From assembly GCA_041584755.1 (NCBI GenBank), contig JBFHDK010000044.1, forward strand, positions 1 to 26,663: 26,663 nt of DNA, in the 5' to 3' direction. Under the pieces are notes generated by a model. That model searched no databases. It was not told where the DNA came from and saw only the letters and a program-made list of their open reading frames with translations. The stretch is from HB2-32-21 sp003448675 (GTDB lineage Bacteria; Pseudomonadota; Gammaproteobacteria; Pseudomonadales; Porticoccaceae). Shown here piece after piece: positions 16,752-25,152 of the stretch; position 1 is the first letter of the stretch; every line of letters begins with the position of its first letter. The position numbers were made by a program, and so were the translations under genes.

Positions 16752-17034
16752 ATTTTTCCACTCTTACTTTTAATTTTTGGCCGGGTTTGAAGGTAACAAC
16801 ACGTCGCGCCTCAATGGGGATTTCCTCCCCGGTCTTGGGGTTACGACCGGGCCTGGTGCTCTTATTGCGCAAATCGAAATTACCAAAACCGGACAATTTC
16901 ACCGGTTCGTTATTTTCGAGAGCCACCCGGATTTCTTCAAAAAAGCACTCAACGATTTCCTTGGACTCTCGCTTATTTAGCCCTAGCTCGTCAAATAGCA
17001 TGCCTGCAATATCGGCTTTGGTTAAAGCACCCAT
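16735..17034 (-). CDS. ihfA: Integration host factor subunit alpha
   Basis: The product is 99 residues. It forms the IHF heterodimer with IhfB, which bends DNA sharply at specific sites for recombination, replication and transcription. The HU/IHF fold is complete: MGALTKADIAGMLFDELGLNKRE, the signature GFGNFDLRNKSTRPGRNPKTGE with the intercalating Pro in the beta arm, and a C-terminal helix. I chose the ATG at 17034, with AAGGGG six bases upstream. A TTG at 17040 would overlap the pheT stop codon. The gene starts immediately after pheT and continues into the MerR-like gene. Confidence 0.97.
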   Translation of the reverse strand: MGALTKADIAGMLFDELGLNKRESKEIVECFFEEIRVALENNEPVKLSGFGNFDLRNKSTRPGRNPKTGEEIPIEARRVVTFKPGQKLKVRVEKYAGAK

Positions 17035-17036
17035 TC

Positions 17037-19412
17037 TCAACCCCTTAACTCCGCCGCGCAGCTTTGCTGCAACGCTTCAAGTACCTTATCGACGGCGGAA
17101 GTTACCTCTTCGTCGGATAGAGTGCGTGATTTATGCTCAAAGGTCAAGCTCAATGCTACACTTTTTCTATTATTATCAAGGTGTTTGCCCTCATAAACAT
17201 CAAAAACCTTTAAGTCTACGAGGTAATCCGCGTTGCACTGGCGAACGGTATCGTTCAGGCGCGAATAATCCACCTCACGATCAACAAGCACTGCTATATC
17301 GCGCTTAATCGCGGGATGACGGGTGATTTCAGCGAATTCCGGGGTTTTCCCTACCGAAATACTTTCCAAATCCAGCTCAAATGCAAAGACTGCCTGCGGC
17401 AAGTCCAGATATTTTTCGATAATTGGATTTAATTTCCCCATGCAACCTATTGTATTTCCTTGATATTTTACTATACAAGACTGGCCTTTTTGCAATGCTG
17501 GGTGGGCATCGGCGATAAACTTAATTTCCCCGCTTACTCCCGTAAGCGCCAGCAGAGCCTCTACATCTCCCTTGATATCAAAAAAATCGACCTCGGCCTT
17601 GCCATCCGCCCAGCTTTCTCGATGGCGATTGCCGCTTACCACACCCGCGATCACGTCCTTCTGCAACAGCTCTTCCTTGCCGATAAACCGCTGACCCGCC
17701 TCGAATAAACGCAACCTGGATTGCTGGCGATTGAGATTGTATTTCACCGCGAGCAACAAACCCGGCAACAATGAAGTACGCATAACCCCCATATCGCTAC
17801 TGATGGGGTTCTGAACGGGAATCGCCGAATGCTCCGGATCCAGTTTCTGTTGAAGTCCAGCATCGACAAAACTGTAGGTAATCGCTTCAAGATAATCACG
17901 GTCGACTAACAACTGCTTGATCCGATCAAGGGAAGTAATGGCCTCTTTGACGCCAAATACCTTCATAGCCATAGCAGGCATGGCAACAGGGAGCCTGTCG
18001 TAACCGTAGATCCGAGCGACTTCCTCTACCAGGTCTGCTTCTATCGCCAGATCGAAGCGCCAACTGGGTGCCTGACAGCGCCAGGCCTCCGCCGTGGTTT
18101 CCACAATGTCAATACCCAGGCGGTTCAACATGGCTTCTACCTGTTCATCAGGCAACTCGATACTTAACTGCTGACTCAAGCGCGCCTTGCGCAAAGTGAT
18201 CACACGAGATTCGGGTAAGCAACTGCGTTCTTCCGCAACAATCAGGGTACCAGGCTGGCCACCGGCGATTTCCACCAATAACTGACAGGCTCTGTCCATG
18301 GCGCGAGCCGGGAGCTCCGGGTCGACACCACGCTCAAAGCGGTGGGAGGACTCGGTGTGCAAGCCGTATTGCCGCGCCTTGCCAGCAATAATCAAAGGGT
18401 TGAAATGGGCGCTCTCAAAAAATATGTCCGTGGTCTGCTCGGACACTCCGGACTCGGTGCCGCCCATAATCCCAGCGATAGCCAGTACCCCGCTGTCATC
18501 CGCTATCACCAAGGTCTCGGTATCGAGATCAACAGGATTGCCGTCGAGCAAGGTCAGGCATTCGCCCTGCTCCGCGTAACGGACGTTAATACCGCCCTGT
18601 AGTTGCTTGAGATCGAAAGCATGCATGGGCTGGCCAAGCTCCAGCAGCACGTAATTGGTAATATCCACTACCACATCGATGGAGCGAATCCCGCTACGGC
18701 GTAATTTCTCCTGCATCCAGACCGGTGATGGTCGGGAAACATCGACATCGCAAATAACGCGACCCAGATAACGGGGACAGGCCTCCGGCGCTGACAGGCG
18801 CACTGGAATTAATTTATCTGTCTGGTCGTCGGGCGCGTTAAAATCAGGCAGTGTAAAATCGGTTTGAAATAATACAGCCGCCTCCCGGGCCAGGCCCTGA
18901 AGACTGAGACAGTCGCCGCGGTTCGGGGTAAGGTCTACTTCGATAATCGTGTCTTCCAGACCAAGATAATCACGTAGATCCGCGCCCAGGGTTGCATCTT
19001 CGGGCAGCTCAAAAAGCCCTGAGTTATCCTCCGAAAGCCCCAACTCTGCTGCGGAACAAAGCATACCGCTAGACGCAACACCCCTGAGCTCTGCCTGCTT
19101 GACGACCAGATCAGGCAAGCTCGCACCCACCATCGCCAGCGGCACTTTCATCCCGGGTTGAACATTTGGCGCCCCACAGACGATTTGCAAATTCTCCTGC
19201 GCACCAACATCCACTTCACAGACTTTCAGCTTATCGGCCTGAGGGTGCGCCCTGGTGCTCTCGACGCGAGCTACCACGACACCACTAAAGTCAGCCGCAG
19301 CCGATTCTGTGCCGTCGACTTCAAGTCCGGCCATGGTCAGACGAGCAATCAGCTCTTCAGTGGTCGTATCCAGAGACACATATTCATACAACCAGGATTC
19401 ACTAAACTTCAT
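17037..19412 (-). CDS. pheT: Phenylalanine--tRNA ligase beta subunit
   Basis: The product is 791 residues, full length for the bacterial beta subunit of the alpha2-beta2 enzyme. Domains in order: N-terminal portion MKFSESWLYEYV; tRNA-binding (OB) domain about 40-150; B3/B4 editing domain about 210-380 (HTESSHRFERGVDPEL); B5 domain about 405-475; the catalytic-like core with YSFVD and NPISSDMGVMRTSLLPGLL; and the C-terminal ferredoxin-fold anticodon-binding domain (HPAIKRDIAVLVD, LTFEHKSRTLSDEEV). No strong ribosome binding site is seen before the ATG, though the start fits the family. It lies about 100 bases after pheS and almost abuts ihfA. Confidence 0.98.
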   Translation of the reverse strand: MKFSESWLYEYVSLDTTTEELIARLTMAGLEVDGTESAAADFSGVVVARVESTRAHPQADKLKVCEVDVGAQENLQIVCGAPNVQPGMKVPLAMVGASLPDLVVKQAELRGVASSGMLCSAAELGLSEDNSGLFELPEDATLGADLRDYLGLEDTIIEVDLTPNRGDCLSLQGLAREAAVLFQTDFTLPDFNAPDDQTDKLIPVRLSAPEACPRYLGRVICDVDVSRPSPVWMQEKLRRSGIRSIDVVVDITNYVLLELGQPMHAFDLKQLQGGINVRYAEQGECLTLLDGNPVDLDTETLVIADDSGVLAIAGIMGGTESGVSEQTTDIFFESAHFNPLIIAGKARQYGLHTESSHRFERGVDPELPARAMDRACQLLVEIAGGQPGTLIVAEERSCLPESRVITLRKARLSQQLSIELPDEQVEAMLNRLGIDIVETTAEAWRCQAPSWRFDLAIEADLVEEVARIYGYDRLPVAMPAMAMKVFGVKEAITSLDRIKQLLVDRDYLEAITYSFVDAGLQQKLDPEHSAIPVQNPISSDMGVMRTSLLPGLLLAVKYNLNRQQSRLRLFEAGQRFIGKEELLQKDVIAGVVSGNRHRESWADGKAEVDFFDIKGDVEALLALTGVSGEIKFIADAHPALQKGQSCIVKYQGNTIGCMGKLNPIIEKYLDLPQAVFAFELDLESISVGKTPEFAEITRHPAIKRDIAVLVDREVDYSRLNDTVRQCNADYLVDLKVFDVYEGKHLDNNRKSVALSLTFEHKSRTLSDEEVTSAVDKVLEALQQSCAAELRG

Positions 19413-19513
19413 ATTGTTCGCGACAGCCCTGTATCAAGAAATCTTCGTATCGGAAAAACGAATTTGTATGCTAACCTCCAGCGCATTCACTAACGCGGGC
19501 CCAGGTCGCAAAG

Positions 19514-20530
19514 TTATGAGAACTGAGCCAGAAAACGCACGTCGTTTTCAAAAAACATTCTCAAATCATTGACCCCATAATGCATCATCGCCAGACGCTC
19601 GACGCCCATGCCGAAAGCAAAGCCCGTGTAACGTTCGTTATCGACATCACAAGCTTTAAATACATTAGGATGCACCATACCGCAGCCACCCACCTCCAGC
19701 CAGCCGGTCCGGCTACAGATACGACAGCCTACACCCCGACAATTAGTGCACTGAATATCCATCTCCGCTGACGGTTCAGTGAACGGAAAATAGGACGGAC
19801 GGAATCGCACCGGTAAATCCACCTCAAAAAACGCCTTTAGAAATTGATCCACCGTGCCTTTCAGGTCGGCAAAGCTGATGCCCTCGTCAACCACCAGCCC
19901 CTCCACCTGATGAAACATGGGCGTATGGGTAAGGTCCGAATCGCAACGGTATACACGGCCAGGGCAGATAACCCGAATTGGTGGCTCCTGCTGCTCCATG
20001 GTGCGGATCTGTACCGGCGAGGTATGGGTTCTCAGTACGGTATTGTCATCGATATAAAACGTGTCGTGCATGGCCCGCGCGGGATGGTGGGCCGGAATAT
20101 TTAACGCTTCAAAGTTATGGTAATCGTCCTCGATTTCAGGGCCGGTAGCCACCTCATAACCCAGGCGGACAAAGAAGTCCTCAATGCGCGCCATGGTGCG
20201 AGTTATGGGGTGCAAACCACCCAGACCGCTTTGGCGACCCGGCAAGGTCACGTCAATACGTTCCTGCTCCAGTCGGGCCTCAAGGGCCGCCGCTTCCAGA
20301 CCACTCCTGCGATCAGCGATCTGGCCCTGAAGCTTCTCCTTAACTTCATTGATAAGGGCTCCGGCCTGGGGACGTTCCTCCGCGGACAATTTTCCCAGCC
20401 CCTTTAAAAGACCGGTAATTTTGCCCTTCTTACCGAGGAAGCCGACGCGCAACTCTTCGAGAGCCGCCAGCGAATCAGACTGTTGAATCGCTTCGCTCGC
20501 CTGCGCCTCGAGCTCTCGCAACTCATTCAT
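19514..20530 (-). CDS. pheS: Phenylalanine--tRNA ligase alpha subunit
   Basis: The product is 338 residues when started at the ATG at 20530, preceded by AGGGAAA; this gives the family N-terminus MNELRELEAQASEAI. An upstream extension to 20632 is only open frame. The N-terminal coiled-coil tRNA-binding arm spans about 1-90. The class II synthetase core follows with GLGGLHPITRTM, MHDTFYIDDNTVLRTHTSPVQ, FHQVEGLVVDEG and GMGVERLAMMHYGVNDLR. A cysteine cluster (CTNCRGVGCRICSRTGW) at about 275-291 resembles the zinc-like motif seen in many gammaproteobacterial PheS. It catalyses attachment of phenylalanine to tRNA-Phe. Confidence 0.98.
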   Translation of the reverse strand: MNELRELEAQASEAIQQSDSLAALEELRVGFLGKKGKITGLLKGLGKLSAEERPQAGALINEVKEKLQGQIADRRSGLEAAALEARLEQERIDVTLPGRQSGLGGLHPITRTMARIEDFFVRLGYEVATGPEIEDDYHNFEALNIPAHHPARAMHDTFYIDDNTVLRTHTSPVQIRTMEQQEPPIRVICPGRVYRCDSDLTHTPMFHQVEGLVVDEGISFADLKGTVDQFLKAFFEVDLPVRFRPSYFPFTEPSAEMDIQCTNCRGVGCRICSRTGWLEVGGCGMVHPNVFKACDVDNERYTGFAFGMGVERLAMMHYGVNDLRMFFENDVRFLAQFS

Positions 20531-20641
20531 AGCATTTCCCTGGGAAGAAACGGGAAGGACGACTGCCCTCCCCTGGATTCGTGCAAGCATGTATTTAAAG
20601 GCCGGCAGCGCACCACACGCCACCGACATCAATGCCCGTGC

Positions 20642-20998
20642 TTAAGCCAGAGCGGACCTCGCCTGCTCTACAATTTTGCCGAAAGCAGCTTTATCGTGAA
20701 CGGCAAGATCAGCCAGCACTTTGCGGTCAAGCTCGATCCCGGCTTTTTTCAGGCCGGCAATCAACTGGCTATATGAGATACCCTCAGCCCTGGCTTGGGC
20801 ATTGATACGGGTGATCCAGAGCGAACGAAAATTGCGCTTTTTAACACGCCGGTCCCGATAGGCATATTGACCGGCCTTGGTAACGGCCTGAGTGGCGACC
20901 CGATAGACCCGGCTGCGCGCGCCGTAATAGCCCTTTGCCTGCTTGAGAACTTTTTTGTGTCGGCGATGAGCCGTAACACCTCGTTTAACGCGTGGCAT
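20642..20998 (-). CDS. rplT: 50S ribosomal protein L20
   Basis: The product is 118 residues, the standard length. The basic N-terminus PRVKRGVTAHRRHKKVL binds 23S rRNA during early 50S assembly. The core GYYGARSRVYRVATQAV and the C-terminal IELDRKVLADLAVHD are typical. GGAGGAG precedes the ATG. The gene is 20 bases after rpmI. In E. coli L20 represses translation of rpmI-rplT; conservation of that control here is inferred. Confidence 0.98.
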   Translation of the reverse strand: MPRVKRGVTAHRRHKKVLKQAKGYYGARSRVYRVATQAVTKAGQYAYRDRRVKKRNFRSLWITRINAQARAEGISYSQLIAGLKKAGIELDRKVLADLAVHDKAAFGKIVEQARSALA

Positions 20999-21018
20999 AA
21001 CTTAACTCCTCCAGGTAA

Positions 21019-21210
21019 TCAGGATCGCAGCATGCGATCAACGAGCGGTTTGTCGGCGGCATTCATAACGCTGGTGCCGCGCAGCTGCCGCTTACGCTTG
21101 GTGGTCATACCGGTGAGAAGGTGGCTTTTGAAAGCCCGTTTGTGCTTGTAACCAGCGCCGGTTTTCTTAAAACGCTTGGCCGCGCCACTGTGGGTTTTTG
21201 CTTTTGGCAT
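21019..21210 (-). CDS. rpmI: 50S ribosomal protein L35
   Basis: The product is 63 residues, small and very basic, with the L35 pattern PKAKTHSGAAKRFKKTG, then HKRAFKSHLLTGM and KRKRQLRGT. AGGAAA lies just before the ATG. It is between infC and rplT, as in most bacteria, and contributes to the large subunit. Confidence 0.97.
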   Translation of the reverse strand: MPKAKTHSGAAKRFKKTGAGYKHKRAFKSHLLTGMTTKRKRQLRGTSVMNAADKPLVDRMLRS

Positions 21211-21300
21211 TTTCCTATCCTCAGCTGAGGGTTGATGTAAAGAAGAAGCCCGCCGGTCAGTCTGCCAAAAGGCTGAACACAGTCGGGATGTTTGCTATCG
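21211..21300 (-). promoter_or_regulatory. infC-rpmI spacer, possible L20 control region
   Basis: The 90-base spacer contains a perfect 12-base palindrome (CCTCAGCTGAGG, 21219-21230) that brings a hairpin to within about 8 bases of the rpmI start. This is the location where E. coli L20 acts on translation. I see the hairpin; a pseudoknot or L20 binding is not demonstrated. Confidence 0.3.
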
Positions 21301-21846
21301 CTACTTCTTCTTGCTTTTCGGGGCGATGACCATGGTCAGTTGTCGGCCTTCCATTTTTGGAAACTGCTCGACATTCCCCAATTCTTCCAAATCCGATTCG
21401 ATGCGCTTAAGCATCTCCATGCCCAGTTCCTGGTGGGCCATTTCCCTGCCTCGATAACGCAGGGTAACTTTCGCCTTGTCGCCGTTTTCGAGAAAACGAA
21501 TCAGATTACGCAATTTAATCTGATAGTCGCCCTCGTCAGTGCCGGGGCGAAATTTCATTTCCTTAACCTGGGTTTGCTTCTGCTTCTTCTTTTGCGCGGC
21601 CTGCTGTTTCTTGGCTTCAAAAACATGCTTGCCGTAATCCATCAGTTTGCAGACCGGGGGCTCGGCGTCGGGTGAAATCTCCACCAGATCAAGGGATGCG
21701 CCCTGGGCGGCTTCAATCGCTTCCGCCAATGGGACAATGCCAACCTGTTCGCCATCCGCACCAACCAAACGAACCTCAGCCGCATCAATTTCGTCGTTCA
21801 GCCGGGCACGTTTCGAACGCCCCTTGCCATAACTTTTATTAATAAT
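21301..21846 (-). CDS. infC: Translation initiation factor IF-3 (non-ATG start)
   Basis: No ATG fits. The frame extends upstream through RARLNDEIDAAEVRLVGADGEQ to two successive ATT codons at 21846 and 21843, with GGAG four or seven bases before them. ATT initiation is the known device by which IF3 represses its own synthesis, since IF3 rejects non-canonical starts. The product is about 181 residues. The N-domain (INDEIR-like, VRLVGADGEQVGIVPL) and linker (QKKKQKQTQVKEMKFRPGTDEGD) are followed by the C-domain with KAKVTLRYRGREMAHQELG. IF3 binds the 30S subunit and checks start codon pairing. Which ATT is used is uncertain. Confidence 0.95.
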   Translation of the reverse strand: MINKSYGKGRSKRARLNDEIDAAEVRLVGADGEQVGIVPLAEAIEAAQGASLDLVEISPDAEPPVCKLMDYGKHVFEAKKQQAAQKKKQKQTQVKEMKFRPGTDEGDYQIKLRNLIRFLENGDKAKVTLRYRGREMAHQELGMEMLKRIESDLEELGNVEQFPKMEGRQLTMVIAPKSKKK

Positions 21847-21941
21847 CTTTCTCCGTTACCCGTGACAAACTTCTAATCGATCCTCTGTCACCAGGCTTTG
21901 TTAGTTTTGGTTAAACCGGCTCGCCCTCGCGGGCATATTAC

Positions 21942-23867
21942 TCAGGTTTCTGAAACGACACGACCGCGGCGTTCTACATCCTGTGAAAGTCGTTCGGCAA
22001 CTGATTCAATACTCATGCTGCCGAGATCTTCTCCCTCACGGGTTCGAACCGCCACGGTTCGGTTTTCCACCTCCCTGTCACCCACCACCAGGAGGTAAGG
22101 TATCTTTTGGAGGGTGTGCTCCCGGATTTTAAAGCCGATCTTCTCATTTCTCAAGTCGGCAATCACGCGAAACCCACTGTTTTCAAGGGCTTGCTGTACT
22201 TGGTGACAGAAATCAGCCTGTTTGTCGGTAATATTCAGCACCACCGCCTGCTCCGGCGCCAACCACAAGGGAAAAGCGCCTTCATATTGTTCAATCAGAA
22301 TACCGATAAAACGCTCAAAGGAACCCAATACCGCCCGGTGCAACATCACCGGCACCTGGCGGGAGCCATCTTCCGCCACGTACTGAGCCCCGAGCCGGCC
22401 GGGCATGGAAAAATCCACCTGAATAGTGCCCAGCTGCCAGACCCGCCCGATACAGTCCTTGAGGGAGAATTCGATCTTGGGGCCATAAAAAGCACCCTCA
22501 CCGGGTAACAGTTCCCAGGCCAGATTACCGGCATCCAAGGCCAGGGCCAGGGCCTGCTCGGCTTTATCCCAGTCGCCATCGCTGCCGACGCGTTTTTCGG
22601 GCCGGGTGGACAGGCGATAAATCACCTCGGTGAAGCCAAAATCCGCGTAGATTTCGTGCAAAAAGGCAATAAATTTGGCGACTTCTTCCTGAATCTGAGC
22701 TTCGGTGCAAAAGATATGGGCGTCATCCTGGGTAAAGCCGCGTACCCGCATAATGCCGTGGAGGGAGCCTGAGGGTTCATTGCGATGGCAGGAACCAAAC
22801 TCCGCCAGACGCAGAGGCAAATCCCGATAACTCTTCAGTCCCTGATTATAAACCTGCACATGGCAGGGGCAGTTCATGGGCTTGACGGCGAAATCCCGTT
22901 CATCGATATGCAGCGCGAACATATCATCGCCAAACTTGTCGGCGTGACCGGAACGCTCCCACAGACTAAAGTCCACCAACTGGGGCGTTTTAATTTCCCG
23001 ATACCCTGCCTTACGCTGGGCATCGCGCATATATTGCTCGATCTCGCTGTACACCGCCCAACCACGGGGATGCCAAAACACCATGCCTGGCGCTTCCTCC
23101 TGCACGTGAAACAGATCGAGTTTCTTACCGATTTTACGGTGGTCGCGCTTTTCAGCTTCTTCCAGGCGGCGGAGGTAGGCTTTCAAGGCCTTTTTATCAG
23201 ACCAGGCGGTACCATAGATCCGTTGCAGCATCTCGTTGCCGGCATCCCCCCGCCAGTAAGCTCCAGCCACTTTGGTTAGCTTGAACGCCTTGATAAAGCT
23301 GGTATTGGGCACGTGGGGGCCACGGCATAAATCGGTAAATTCACCCTGGGTATAGAGCGATAGCACTTCGTCGCTGGGGATAGACTCGATAATTTCAGCC
23401 TTGTAATCCTCACCAATACCGCGAAAATAAGCCACTGCATCGTCTCGGGCCATTTCTCGGCGGGTCACCACAAGTGCGCCTTCTGCCAGCTCCGCCATCT
23501 TATCTTCAATGGCGCTTAAATCTTCGGGGGTAAAGGGACGCTCAAAGGAAAAATCGTAATAAAAACCGTCTTCCACTACCGGACCAATGGTGACCTGAGC
23601 CGAGGGGAACAATTCCTTCACTGCTTGAGCCAACAAATGGGCACTACTGTGGCGAAGCACTTCAAGACCCTCTTCGTCACGGGCAGTGATAATGGCCAGT
23701 TCAGCATCTTGTTCAATTACACAGGAAGTGTCGCGCAGCTCCCCATCCACCTTTCCAGCCAAAGCGGCCTTGGCGAGACCGGGCCCAATATCGGCGGCAA
23801 TATCTGCAATAGTCAGTGCTTCGGGATAGTTTCGCGTACTGCCGTCGGGCAGCGTGATAGCCGGCAT
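21942..23867 (-). CDS. thrS: Threonine--tRNA ligase
   Basis: The product is 641 residues from the ATG at 23867, with AGGAAAA eight bases upstream; the longer frame to 23966 runs into the tRNA-Val gene and is not coding. Domains in order: TGS (about 1-62); the editing domain with HSSAHLLAQAV (HxxxH), which clears mischarged Ser-tRNA; the class II catalytic core with MNCPCHVQVYNQ (a zinc-ligand Cys) and LRLAEFGSCHRNEPSGSLHG; and a C-terminal anticodon-binding domain. The gene is downstream of tRNA-Val and 95 bases upstream of infC. A small 6-bp inverted repeat (GTGACA/TGTCAC, 21862-21891) lies in that spacer. Confidence 0.98.
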   Translation of the reverse strand: MPAITLPDGSTRNYPEALTIADIAADIGPGLAKAALAGKVDGELRDTSCVIEQDAELAIITARDEEGLEVLRHSSAHLLAQAVKELFPSAQVTIGPVVEDGFYYDFSFERPFTPEDLSAIEDKMAELAEGALVVTRREMARDDAVAYFRGIGEDYKAEIIESIPSDEVLSLYTQGEFTDLCRGPHVPNTSFIKAFKLTKVAGAYWRGDAGNEMLQRIYGTAWSDKKALKAYLRRLEEAEKRDHRKIGKKLDLFHVQEEAPGMVFWHPRGWAVYSEIEQYMRDAQRKAGYREIKTPQLVDFSLWERSGHADKFGDDMFALHIDERDFAVKPMNCPCHVQVYNQGLKSYRDLPLRLAEFGSCHRNEPSGSLHGIMRVRGFTQDDAHIFCTEAQIQEEVAKFIAFLHEIYADFGFTEVIYRLSTRPEKRVGSDGDWDKAEQALALALDAGNLAWELLPGEGAFYGPKIEFSLKDCIGRVWQLGTIQVDFSMPGRLGAQYVAEDGSRQVPVMLHRAVLGSFERFIGILIEQYEGAFPLWLAPEQAVVLNITDKQADFCHQVQQALENSGFRVIADLRNEKIGFKIREHTLQKIPYLLVVGDREVENRTVAVRTREGEDLGSMSIESVAERLSQDVERRGRVVSET

Positions 23868-23926
23868 GATGATTTTCCTATCAGTGGTGACCCCTACCAA
23901 AGGCCACTTGTTGCTAATTCCGGATT

Positions 23927-24003
23927 TGGTAGGCACGAGTGGATTCGAACCACCGACCCCCACCATGTCAAGGTGGTGCTCTAACCAACTGAGCTACGTG
24001 CCT
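23927..24003 (-). tRNA. tRNA-Val (anticodon GAC)
   Basis: This 77-nt cloverleaf has acceptor arms AGGCACG/CGTGCCT. The D arm is TAGCTCAGTTGGTTAGAGCA. The anticodon stem CCACC/GGTGG encloses TTGACAT (anticodon GAC), and the T arm includes GGTTCGAATCC. An encoded ACCA end is present. It is immediately upstream of thrS in the same direction with no terminator between, so processing from a shared transcript is likely. Confidence 0.97.
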
Positions 24004-24045
24004 GTTGAATCGCCGCCCCTATCGCGCCAAGAGCAGGCTCCTCAA

Positions 24046-24083
24046 GGGGCGCGCAATTTAGCATTCGTTCAGTGGATTTTCAA
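24046..24083 (-). promoter_or_regulatory. Sigma70 promoter of tRNA-Val (and probably thrS)
   Basis: On the minus strand TTGAAA (-35, 24078-24083) and TAAATT (-10, 24055-24060) are exactly 17 bases apart. A TGC extended element precedes the -10. It is followed by the GC-rich discriminator GCGCGCCCC. This is the architecture of stable-RNA promoters under growth-rate and ppGpp control. The start site would be about 45 bases before the tRNA. Confidence 0.7.
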
Positions 24084-24179
24084 TACTACGCGCAAGAACA
24101 TAGCCGCATTCGATGTCCCCAATAGTCGAGCCAAGCACCTGATTCAACACGCCTGGGCACGCGTCTCGCTTCACACCAC

Positions 24180-24944
24180 TTATTGGGTAAAGCGGCCCCG
24201 CAAATGCTTGCGCGCCGATTCGTCAATGCCGAGTTGATCAAGCATAAATTCCTCTCGGGAACCAGACCTTTCCTGCATCACCCGCCAGGCGGTGTCCAGA
24301 TAGCGGGTACGGGCATCAAGTATGGGCAACACAACACTCTCATCCACCGGCAGCCCCTGAGAGTTAAAAAATTGCTCGAATTTGCCAATAGCGGCATCTT
24401 TGTCGGCGTAAGCGTTGGAAGACAATAAATAATCTTCCTCTATACAGGCTTGGTCCACGTCAAGCGCACTCAACAGCAAGGCCGAGGCAATGCCAGCCCT
24501 GTCCTTGCCAAAGGAACACATCACCAGAATACCACCCTCACTTTCCATCATGTGCTCGAACATGGTCCGGTAGCCGGGGATCTCTTCCTCGGTCAGTTCC
24601 CGATAGCGCTCGCCCATGATTTTTTCAGCGCCTTCGGGCGTCAGCCCTTCCTCCAGTAGCATACCCCAGAGGTTTTCGACACTGGCGATCAACATACCCA
24701 GCTCGACAACTTCGACATCGTCACCCGCCTGAAGAACATTCATTTCCCGCTCCATGGGACTGCGAAAATCATAGATGGTATCGATGCCCAGCTCGATCAA
24801 TTCCGTTCTTTGCTGATCGTCAACGATGTTCAGAAACCCGGACCGATACAGACGATCTCCGCGGGTCTGTCTGCCATAACGGGTCTTGTAACCACCCATG
24901 TGTCTGAAATTCATGGTGGCTCCCATTGGCAAAAACCGAGTCAT
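24180..24944 (-). CDS. Tyrosine-protein phosphatase-like protein (Y_phosphatase3 type)
   Basis: The product is 254 residues from the ATG at 24944, with GGGAGA eight bases upstream. The N-terminal part has the family pattern NFRHMGGYKT (12-21), RLYRSGFL (31-38) and IYDFRSPMERE (57-67). The P-loop CSFGKDRAG gives catalytic Cys143 and Arg149 in the C-x5-R arrangement. The usual HC is MC here, and the usual R-T/S-G is R-A-G. Relatives dephosphorylate phosphotyrosine or phosphoinositides; the substrate is unknown. It is divergent from the DUF7064-like gene across about 200 bases. No signal peptide is visible, so the protein is cytoplasmic. Confidence 0.87.
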   Translation of the reverse strand: MTRFLPMGATMNFRHMGGYKTRYGRQTRGDRLYRSGFLNIVDDQQRTELIELGIDTIYDFRSPMEREMNVLQAGDDVEVVELGMLIASVENLWGMLLEEGLTPEGAEKIMGERYRELTEEEIPGYRTMFEHMMESEGGILVMCSFGKDRAGIASALLLSALDVDQACIEEDYLLSSNAYADKDAAIGKFEQFFNSQGLPVDESVVLPILDARTRYLDTAWRVMQERSGSREEFMLDQLGIDESARKHLRGRFTQ

Positions 24945-25152
24945 GATGCTTCTCCCGCTACCAGCGTATTTTTTCAAATCAAAATTGGCACGAACATTAA
25001 TTGAGTCCGTTAACAAAGGAAAGGCCGATATTACTCCAGCCATGTCCCAGCGCTTGCGTCCGGTAAAACATTTAAGGCAGGATAGCTGCCCAAGATACAG
25101 GCGGCGGAGAAACAAGCTCGCGACACAACCATAAACATACGGAGTAAGAAAA

